Shown here: positions 58,075 through 64,000 of the stretch, one piece after another
Layout of the letters: every line of letters starts with the position of its first letter
How positions within the stretch are numbered: the stretch's first letter is position 1
Source of the DNA: Bradyrhizobium sp. CIAT3101
GTDB lineage: Bacteria > Pseudomonadota > Alphaproteobacteria > Rhizobiales > Xanthobacteraceae
Length of the DNA stretch: 64,000 nt
Direction: 5' to 3'
Assembly (NCBI RefSeq): GCF_029714945.1
Contig: NZ_CP121634.1
Span: forward strand, 8,825,001 to 8,889,000
Notes under the pieces: generated by a model
Told to the model about the DNA's origin: nothing
Databases searched by the model: none
What the model saw: the letters and a program-made list of their open reading frames with translations, nothing else
Translations under genes and position numbers: made by a program

Positions 58075-58930
58075 TCAGCCTTCGCGGAATTTGCGTGTTT
58101 TGCTGTTCTGCGCCCGAATGCGGATCATCGGGATGTCGTCGCGAGTGATGAAGTCCCGCCCTGTGAGCGGCGTGATTTCGTTGACCCTGGCGCCAGTGTA
58201 AGCGCAGATCCACGGCACCCACCGACGAGCTGCAGCCGTCTCTTCAGCGGCGTTGCGGGACGCCTTGCGCATTGTCGCGCGCAGGATGGTAGCGGCCTCC
58301 TTCGCATCGAACCCCTTTTCTCGCTCTTGCAGCGCCTTGCGAACGCGAACCCGCACACCGGCAGCCGGATTGGCATCGAGCTTCCCCTAATCGACGCCGA
58401 ACTCCAGCGTCGCGCGGACCGAGGCCAGATATGCATCGCGCACTGTTAGATTGGCAGTGTCTTCCTTCAGCAGCGAATCCTTCCAAGCGATGACGTCGTC
58501 ACGGCCGATCGCGCGGGCATTGTCGTGCCCGAGGTGAACCGTGAAGCGGGCGATCAGCGGGCGCCAGCGCTTGACCGTCGCCGGCGAAAGCTCCGCCTCG
58601 CCGGCGTAGGATTCGAATAAGCCGATCAAGGATACGCCGGCCAGCGGGACGCTAGGCATGTCGTCGGGAGCCGGCCTGGCCGGCGCCGTCAATGCCGGGC
58701 CAGCGTTGGTGGCGCCCTTGATTTCAAGGTAGGCCGCGGGGGCTGCCGTCGGACCTCACCACCACACCGTCGAACTGCGCGAAGCTTTGCTCGATCCGCA
58801 GCAGCTCCTCGAGGTGACGGATGCGGGAAACGTCCGGATCGCGGGTTCGCAGCGAGATTTTGATCTCGCGTTTTCCCACTTTTTTCTCAGACGGTCGGGG
58901 ACGGGTGCCGAATGCGTAGACTATGTGTAC
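58075..58930 (-). pseudogene. Tyrosine-type site-specific integrase, broken
   Basis: The N-terminus shows the rhizobial integrase pattern GKREIKISLRTRDPDVSRIRHLEELLRIE (58795-58880). A frameshift near 58750 leads to the core-binding domain (LSPATVKRWRPLIARFTVHLG), which is cut by an in-frame TAG at 58387-58389. The frame then resumes in register with the start of the catalytic domain (YTGARVNEI, holding the first catalytic Arg) and ends at KTRKFREG. The His-x-x-Arg and Tyr motifs are missing. It is probably the dead mobility gene of an island. Confidence 0.8.
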
Positions 58931-59255
58931 CGACTTTGTGTACCAAGAGCACAGTCGGCCAATCGAAAAACCCTTGTTCTTCAAGGATTCAGCTGAATTT
59001 CGCGATTTTTGACGGGGGTGGCGGAGAGAGTGGGACTCAGAGCCACCCATAGATCGCGGCAAAATATCGCTGGAAAATCAGCGTTTTCCGGCTAGCCATG
59101 TAAGCGACGTGTACCTTAAAGTTTCTCGCGCAAAGGGCCGTCGATGACCGTCCACGTTATTCGACTCCTTGCCTGGTCGCGCATTCGCAGCGCTTCGCAA
59201 CTTTGCCACGCAAAGCTGGTCGTGCGTCAGAGCTATCCGGCCTGGTCTTGTTCGC
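58931..59255. other. Gap with no recognisable gene
   Basis: About 325 bp between the integrase remnant and the ART-like gene. I see no tRNA end that could serve as an attachment site and no clear promoter. Confidence 0.35.
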
Positions 59256-59819
59256 TCACATGTCAGAGGGACGAAATACGCCCTGGATGCATGACAGATC
59301 GCGGACCGCTATCTGCACATGCGTCTCGCGCTGAATGAATGCGCCAGGGTAGAGCGGGCCCCCCTCGATAAACATACCCCTCACGGTCTGAAATTTCGGC
59401 TTCGGCAAGGACTCGTAGAGGTAATTGATGACGGCGCAATCGAGCGGTCGTCGAAGTTCATCGACATTCTTGGGCAAAGGCTGCTTTGCTACCTCTGACA
59501 CTTTTGTAAGTCCGTCATAGGCGGTGCGGGTGACATCTAAAGAGGATTGTGTGGTCAGGTCGAGGCATAGGCCAAGGTCGATGACAACGCCGACGACGGC
59601 CGGATCTTTGATCTTCCCGGTCTTGCCGGGACGGCCCTTAAGCTTCTCCGCCCATCGCATCGCTCGAAGCGGATCGTTTTCCCAAAAATATGCGCCGGCG
59701 CCCAACCAATCGTAGTTGTTCTTGCTGAATTCAAACGGAGCGCCCGCGAGGAGCTGTTCAGCGACAGACTTGTCGCAGCCATGATAGCCCAGAACGAACC
59801 CGGTAACTGTGCGCCGCAC
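59256..59819 (-). CDS. ADP-ribosyltransferase-fold (PARP-like) protein
   Basis: This 187-aa protein has three blocks in the order and spacing of ART-fold enzymes: LGYHGCDK (His), LGAGAYFWENDPLRAMRWA (Tyr) and the late strand RETHVQIAVRDLSCIQGVF (Glu). Together they give an H-Y-E-type NAD-binding set like PARPs and DarT-type toxins. Between them lie VIDLGLCLDLTTQSS and RRPLDCAVINYLYESL. I place the start at the GTG at 59819, one base after the stop of the upstream 61-aa gene (TGACGTG); the frame extends upstream through that gene. The partner gene suggests a two-gene unit. The fold call is an inference from motifs; the target is unknown. Confidence 0.6.
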   Translation of the reverse strand: MRRTVTGFVLGYHGCDKSVAEQLLAGAPFEFSKNNYDWLGAGAYFWENDPLRAMRWAEKLKGRPGKTGKIKDPAVVGVVIDLGLCLDLTTQSSLDVTRTAYDGLTKVSEVAKQPLPKNVDELRRPLDCAVINYLYESLPKPKFQTVRGMFIEGGPLYPGAFIQRETHVQIAVRDLSCIQGVFRPSDM

Positions 59820-59820
59820 G

Positions 59821-60006
59821 TCAGCCCTTCGGCTTTGGGCGCTCCTCGGACGGCGCAATGCCCAGGCGCTCAAGCATCTTCTGCGCCTCGTCCCGATTTC
59901 GGGCCGCCCGGTCCGTGAATGCCTCAATCTCCGTTCGGATCGCCTTCACCTCTTGCGGGGTGGCGTTGCCGAACAGGGGCATGCTGGAGGGAGTTTTGTT
60001 TGCCAT
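59821..60006 (-). CDS. Small charged protein paired with the ART-like gene
   Basis: A 61-aa hydrophilic, helical protein (QEVKAIRTEIEAFTDRAARNRDEAQKMLERLG) with a Pro/Lys/Glu-rich tail. It directly precedes the ART-like gene with translational coupling (TGACGTG). It could be an antitoxin-like or accessory partner; no family is recognised. The ATG at 60006 opens MANKTPSSMPLFG. Confidence 0.55.
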   Translation of the reverse strand: MANKTPSSMPLFGNATPQEVKAIRTEIEAFTDRAARNRDEAQKMLERLGIAPSEERPKPKG

Positions 60007-60184
60007 ATAAACATTCTACGCAAGTTGCTCGCAATTTCCAAGCCCTGGCGGGTGTATTTTTTTGGAACATGGGCAGGGGGCGCTCGGTTGGATTCAACCA
60101 TTGCTTTACGCCAGGGTTGCAGAATGCGCAGCAGTATGCACTTAGTTTACGGAATTCGCGACACCTACTCGCGGAAGGAAGCCG

Positions 60185-60397
60185 ATGACCCCGCCAGCTT
60201 CGGATCCGAAAAAGGCCAGCGCTGAGACCCCAATCGTGAAAGTGCTCAATCCAGAATCGGAAAATGCCCGACGCATTGACATGCGATTGATCGGGTTCAA
60301 GGGCGCAGTATCTGAGACAGCTCTTGAGCAGATCGAGCAGACGGATGCGCGCGCGCAGCGCGTGGTGACGACGGCGACCCGCTTCGCTTTCCGCTAG
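60185..60397 (+). CDS. Small protein encoded upstream of the cysteine protease
   Basis: A 70-aa protein with a polar N-terminus and a compact part (VKVLNPESENARRIDMRLI) ending VVTTATRFAFR. It ends 50 bp before the protease gene on the same strand. It is probably co-transcribed, and it may be a partner, a substrate or an inhibitor. It does not look like a ubiquitin-like protein: no diglycine end is present. No family is recognised. Confidence 0.5.
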   Translation: MTPPASDPKKASAETPIVKVLNPESENARRIDMRLIGFKGAVSETALEQIEQTDARAQRVVTTATRFAFR

Positions 60398-60447
60398 AAT
60401 TTACATCCCGTTAACCTCTTTTTTGTTCCGCACGGTATAAGTGTGGA

Positions 60448-62073
60448 ATGCGTGTGATTCTAAAGGGCGTAGAGCTTACGCCGCAAGGCGCACAGTCGCT
60501 GCGCCAACAAATTGCAGGCGATAGATCTAACGCCAGCGTGGATGCTCTGCTCGATCACGTCATCGAGCTCGGGGCAAAATACGCAATTGTGGAGTTTCCC
60601 TACACCGACCGCGACTATACGTCCGACTACCTGAGCTTCTACGCAGGTGCCTTCAAAGCGCACGCGAGAGGCACCAAGCGCGTCCATTTCTTTCGGACTG
60701 ACATTAGCAGACTGTTCGAGCTCCCTCTTTCCAAGCAGGTCGTCGAGCTTGAACGCCTCGCGGGCAAGGACAAGAACTACTGCGGGTTCGTGGTAATCAG
60801 GCCCATTGCTCAAGGCCCCATCGGCAGAACCGTCTTGCGCTTTCCGACGATTGGCAAGCTTACCGTCAGGCCGGCGGCACGAGCAGATTTCGAGTCTCAC
60901 GTTCTTGGGGTTCGAGTGAAGGTAACTGGGGCCCCCTTCATTCAACAGGACATGCGGCTCGGGGCTTGCGCGCAGGCCGCAATCTGGATGGCAGGACGAG
61001 CAGTCGAGACGCGTCATCGACGAACGAGTTCGTTCACAATCGCCGAGATCACCAGCCTGGCGATCAATCCGACGGACTCAGAGCTGAGCAGGTCTCTTCC
61101 CGCCGGATCCGAGGGGTTGAACCCCATGCACATGATCCGCGCATTGCGCGGCATGGGACACCAGCCACTCCATATGCTTTTCAAAGAGCTCGAAAGCGGC
61201 CAGCAGATTGCTCCGACGATCAGTGCCCCAGAAGTTATTCATCGCTATCTGGATTCAGGGTTGCCCGTTGTCATAGCCATGGCGGACATGGGGCATGCAG
61301 TCTGCGCTGTGGGTTACGTTGAAGTCCCTGGCAAAGCTGTCCGCGATGGTGGCACACATGCAGTGTTCGCGCGCGGATTGATCGTACATGACGATCAAAG
61401 GGGGCCGTATCGAATACTGCCTCTCGGAGCAGACGATATCGAGCATCTGCCCGCAGCCCGCCTCTTGAAGTGGCAGCAGAAGATACTCACGGTGGAGGAG
61501 AACGTCTCGCACATGTTCGTACCGTTGCCGTCACGCGTTTTCCTGCGCGCTGAAAACGCTGACATTGTTGTGAGAGACTTCATCAAGACGACAAGCTACG
61601 TTTCTGACCAGATCGTGAAGGCCGTAGGAAATGGCAATTCGATCGCCGCGTCCAGCATCCGAGCCTTCTTCGACGGGTTCACCGCAGGACGCTGGATACA
61701 GCGGACATACCTGACTACGGCCGCTCGCTACCGGCGCCACATCAGCTCAAGCGAGATGAGCGAACTGATGAAGAGCGAGATCGTATCTCGTGCGCTACCA
61801 CACTTCATTTGGGTGACAGAGCTGATCGACCGGTCATCCAAACAGGAGCGGCACACAGGCGCCAGGCCCGTGGTCGGACATTTCGTTCTCAATGCGACGA
61901 GCAGCACGGACTACAACAACGACCTTCTGATCGCCCAATTTCCGCACTTCATCGTGCACCGGGACGTCAATCCTCTCGCGGACAACGGAGAGGTTCTAGA
62001 TGTCCCCGCCGAGAGTATGGTCAGTTTCGATGCCAACAGTGAGTATCTGGGCCGAACCAGGACCGTCGCCTAG
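60448..62073 (+). CDS. C39/papain-like cysteine protease
   Basis: A 541-aa protein whose middle has the layout of papain-fold peptidases of the C39 type: Cys174 in LGACAQAAIWMAGR, His283 in MGHAVCAVGY and Asp315 in LIVHDDQRGPY. The N-terminal 160 residues and C-terminal 200 residues have no recognised domain. There is no signal peptide, so it should act in the cytoplasm. The ATG at 60448 follows a 70-aa gene. The 3' end is 6 bp from the 3' end of the E1-like gene on the other strand. In that setting a role in cleaving a conjugated or tagged protein is attractive, but unproven. An alternative is a stand-alone toxin or effector protease. Confidence 0.65.
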   Translation: MRVILKGVELTPQGAQSLRQQIAGDRSNASVDALLDHVIELGAKYAIVEFPYTDRDYTSDYLSFYAGAFKAHARGTKRVHFFRTDISRLFELPLSKQVVELERLAGKDKNYCGFVVIRPIAQGPIGRTVLRFPTIGKLTVRPAARADFESHVLGVRVKVTGAPFIQQDMRLGACAQAAIWMAGRAVETRHRRTSSFTIAEITSLAINPTDSELSRSLPAGSEGLNPMHMIRALRGMGHQPLHMLFKELESGQQIAPTISAPEVIHRYLDSGLPVVIAMADMGHAVCAVGYVEVPGKAVRDGGTHAVFARGLIVHDDQRGPYRILPLGADDIEHLPAARLLKWQQKILTVEENVSHMFVPLPSRVFLRAENADIVVRDFIKTTSYVSDQIVKAVGNGNSIAASSIRAFFDGFTAGRWIQRTYLTTAARYRRHISSSEMSELMKSEIVSRALPHFIWVTELIDRSSKQERHTGARPVVGHFVLNATSSTDYNNDLLIAQFPHFIVHRDVNPLADNGEVLDVPAESMVSFDANSEYLGRTRTVA

Positions 62074-62079
62074 CGGCCG

Positions 62080-63408
62080 CTAACGTGCTGGGCAGGCAAC
62101 GATCGGTGAGACAGGACGGTCCATGATCTGACTGACGGCTCTTTTTGAGTTCACGAGATCAAAGTCGACCATTTCACAACACGTGCCAGTCTCAATTGCG
62201 CGGCACAATTGAGCTACTTGTACAGCTGCGGCCGCAAGAGCCGTGCACGGCACACCAACCGGCTGATTTTCGATCGTGATCGCGCCGCACTCGTCCAGGA
62301 CCCCAGCCTGAACGAGAGATTGAATATTTCCGCGCTTGACTACATTCCCCTCGCCATCACGCTCGGAAGAATCCGCTTCCGGCCAAGCATCGAATGGCGT
62401 TCTTGAGCCAGGAAAGGCATGCAATCGCACATCAAAGGCCTCGTTTGCGGTCGAACCAAGTCCGGCGTCAATGAGGAGATCAAATCCTGCAGAGGCAGCG
62501 AAGCGCCGCGCATTCAAGTTGTCGACTCCCGCAAGCGCGACTCGCGGCTCGTCTTGATCGGGTCCGGAGGTCATCAGAAACTTACGTTCATTCAGGACTG
62601 TACGAAAGCCAACACGTTCAGCCCAATCTGCAGCGCACCTGACCTTCGTCCGACCGATCCAACTCGGCTGCGTGAGAAGTTGGACGCCCAGATTCTCCCA
62701 GCCACTGATGTCTGGATCGTTGAGCAACAGGCGGACTTGCGACGTGTCCCGATAGGGAAGCAAGCCCAGCGTAAAGAGCGTCGCTTGTCCGAGGTTTCCC
62801 ATTCCAAGCAACCATAAGTCGGCGGGCAGATTGCGCAGCTCTGCCGATGCAGGTGACGACTGTCCCTGCGGCTGCCATAGATTGTATTCGAGCGTTCTTC
62901 GAGTTGCGACAGGATCGGACAGAACGGATGCCCGAAATGCGGCCGCTGTCGAAGCAGCACCGGCGAAAATGCCACTGAGTTCGTTTCCTGGCGAGGTTGC
63001 GGCTGCGGGATTCGGGCCAACGATCGCGTTCCAACCGTTAGCGGACGCATAGAGGTGCGCGGCCCCCTTTCCGCCTATGCAAATGCGAAAGGAATGGGCG
63101 GGGGCTGGCTCCTTCCGGCAACCTGCTTCAAGGAGTGCGCGCTTAAACAATCTCGGCAACCCGTTCCCGACAACCGTCTCGCATTCGGGCTGGCGTGAAA
63201 GAAAGATCCCTCTTCGAAACATCTTGCGACCGCACGCCACGATCGCGATCGCGCAGGCCTGGGCCCAAGCGATCTGCTCGACGTTGTCGTCGATGACGAT
63301 TTCGAGCGCAGCGCGATCGAGAGCCAGTCTTACTCCCTGCAGATCCATATCTGGAAGGACCGCCAGCAGCAGTTGGGACCCACGGTCTGCTTCGACGCTT
63401 GACGTCAT
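62080..63408 (-). CDS. ThiF/E1-like adenylyltransferase of a ubiquitin-like conjugation operon
   Basis: This 442-aa protein has an N-terminal domain of about 190 residues of unknown fold, followed by a Rossmann-type ThiF domain. The nucleotide loop is LLGMGNLGQ, the acidic strand is LNDPDISGWENLGVQ and the lysine-containing turn is IGRTKV; AGVDNLNARR supplies the Asp-Asn pair. Towards the end, ECGAITIENQPVGVPCTALAAAA holds Cys374, where prokaryotic E1-like proteins carry a conserved Cys. The Arg usually following the NL motif (NLxRQ) is replaced by Val. I place the start at the ATG at 63408, which overlaps the JAB stop (ATGA) and has GGAGG six bases upstream. Such E1s adenylate a ubiquitin-like protein and pass it to an E2. 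Confidence 0.78.
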   Translation of the reverse strand: MTSSVEADRGSQLLLAVLPDMDLQGVRLALDRAALEIVIDDNVEQIAWAQACAIAIVACGRKMFRRGIFLSRQPECETVVGNGLPRLFKRALLEAGCRKEPAPAHSFRICIGGKGAAHLYASANGWNAIVGPNPAAATSPGNELSGIFAGAASTAAAFRASVLSDPVATRRTLEYNLWQPQGQSSPASAELRNLPADLWLLGMGNLGQATLFTLGLLPYRDTSQVRLLLNDPDISGWENLGVQLLTQPSWIGRTKVRCAADWAERVGFRTVLNERKFLMTSGPDQDEPRVALAGVDNLNARRFAASAGFDLLIDAGLGSTANEAFDVRLHAFPGSRTPFDAWPEADSSERDGEGNVVKRGNIQSLVQAGVLDECGAITIENQPVGVPCTALAAAAVQVAQLCRAIETGTCCEMVDFDLVNSKRAVSQIMDRPVSPIVACPAR

Positions 63409-63926
63409 GCAAACCTCCGAACCCGGAAGAGCTTTTGCCCGAGTGAGCTCAGGTCCGACCATCCATCGCGACGGCCTCTGTACTCGTGGATGCCGAATTC
63501 GCCTGGCATATAGTCTCGGTCGGCATAGTTCGGCACGATCAATGCGAGATGCCCGCGCTCGGGTATCATCGGATGGCTCTGATCGACATCGCTTTGGCGA
63601 TATGACGCACCAGGATGAGTATGAACGTCAGCGACTACGCTGCACCCCTGCTGCCCACAGATCCGCCAGACGTCGTCCATACGCGAACCGTCGAAAATTA
63701 TGATCCCCTGGAGACAATTCGGATCAATCGCGTCGTATGGTAGAAAAGAGGTGATGATTTTGGTCTCACCTTCTACTCTGCCCAGGAGAAAGCCTCCGCT
63801 CTCGCGACGCCCTTGTCCGCGGACACGCAGTTCGCGGAGGATCTCACGCCACAAGCGGTCGTCGCAACGCAGCCGCGGCGTCGGGCGCAGTCGAGACCAA
63901 ATACTCCGGATTATTGATAAGACCAT
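63405..63926 (-). CDS. JAMM/JAB-family metallo-isopeptidase (Mov34/MPN-like)
   Basis: This 173-aa protein keeps the full JAMM zinc site: Glu42 in RRESGGFLLG, His102 and His104 in VHTHPG, Ser112 and Asp115 in SYRQSDVD. It is therefore likely active. JAMM proteins remove ubiquitin-like proteins or process their precursors. It overlaps the upstream E2-like gene by 83 bp and the E1-like gene by 4 bp, showing a tightly coupled operon. A downstream TTG near 63853 could be a less overlapping start. Confidence 0.85.
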   Translation of the reverse strand: MVLSIIRSIWSRLRPTPRLRCDDRLWREILRELRVRGQGRRESGGFLLGRVEGETKIITSFLPYDAIDPNCLQGIIIFDGSRMDDVWRICGQQGCSVVADVHTHPGASYRQSDVDQSHPMIPERGHLALIVPNYADRDYMPGEFGIHEYRGRRDGWSDLSSLGQKLFRVRRFA

Positions 63927-64000
63927 GGACGGTTTCCAAAAGTGTCACGATGGTTGAGCCGGACTTCCAGGTGAGTTCTTCGAATTGGTTTGGCCAATGG
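63844..64000 (-). CDS. E2 (ubiquitin-conjugating-enzyme-like) protein, C-terminal part only
   Basis: The last 51 residues of a protein that runs off the window edge. They read FEELTWKSGSTIVTLLETVHGLINNPEY: a Trp followed by TIVTLLETVHGLI and a Pro, the conserved late segment of UBC/E2 folds. The catalytic Cys lies outside the window. Because the gene is truncated, the assignment depends on this one segment plus its position before JAB and E1 genes. Confidence 0.6.
   Translation of the reverse strand, partial: HWPNQFEELTWKSGSTIVTLLETVHGLINNPEYLVSTAPDAAAALRRPLVA

Noticed and set aside
1..64000. CRISPR arrays, tRNA or rRNA genes, and a type III secretion regulatory box
   Set aside because: No regularly spaced repeat-spacer pattern, no tRNA T-loop-like sequence with matching acceptor stem and no tts-box-like motif was found by eye.

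Overview
The window looks like an accessory chromosomal region of a high-GC alphaproteobacterium, most likely a Bradyrhizobium-type rhizobium. That placement rests on protein character (HU variant, integrase N-terminus, LivGHMF operon, HipBA) and is an inference, not a database match. Intact operons alternate with many decayed gene fragments (nuclease, methyltransferase, serine recombinase, IS110, SRAP peptidase, aldehyde dehydrogenase, LacI, ABC solute-binding protein, lipoprotein, tyrosine integrase), as expected of a genomic island with repeated insertion and deletion. No rRNA, tRNA or CRISPR array was seen.

Layout. 0-4.4 kb: a frameshifted nuclease/SEC-C gene, an intact hipBA toxin-antitoxin operon preceded by four operator-like sites at exact 26-bp spacing, and a methyltransferase pseudogene. 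4.5-12.0 kb: a seven-gene minus-strand operon with an SfnG-type FMN monooxygenase, a complete branched-chain-amino-acid-type ABC transporter and an acyl-CoA-dehydrogenase-like flavoprotein, probably for uptake and desulfurisation of an organosulfur compound. 12.7-13.6 kb: PemK-like and serine recombinase remnants. 13.6-36.6 kb: one giant non-ribosomal peptide synthetase gene (about 7,650 aa, seven modules plus thioesterase), preceded by a VOC-family gene. Its modules share 2.7-kb near-identical blocks, so it has recently been homogenised internally. 38.6-41.4 kb: an HU-like gene, IS and SRAP debris and a terminator.

41.8-50.2 kb: a carbohydrate/acid catabolic locus (GH88 hydrolase, MHS-family MFS transporter, two crotonases, a type I CoA-transferase, a LacI regulator and a DapA-family enzyme). 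Two nearly identical LacI-type operators lie upstream of the transporter and of the CoA-transferase, tying the locus into one regulon. 50.2-54.5 kb: pseudogenes, two small genes and a HEPN/RES-type toxin truncated inside its RES domain. 54.9-57.9 kb: a group of small exported or outer-membrane proteins with a small HTH protein. 58.1-58.9 kb: a broken tyrosine integrase.

59.2-64 kb is the most intriguing part, a compact defence-like cluster: an ADP-ribosyltransferase-fold protein with a 61-aa partner; a C39/papain-like cysteine protease with a 70-aa partner; and a ubiquitin-conjugation-like operon running off the right edge (E2-like C-terminus, JAMM/JAB isopeptidase, ThiF/E1-like enzyme). The protease gene converges on the E1 gene with a 6-bp gap.
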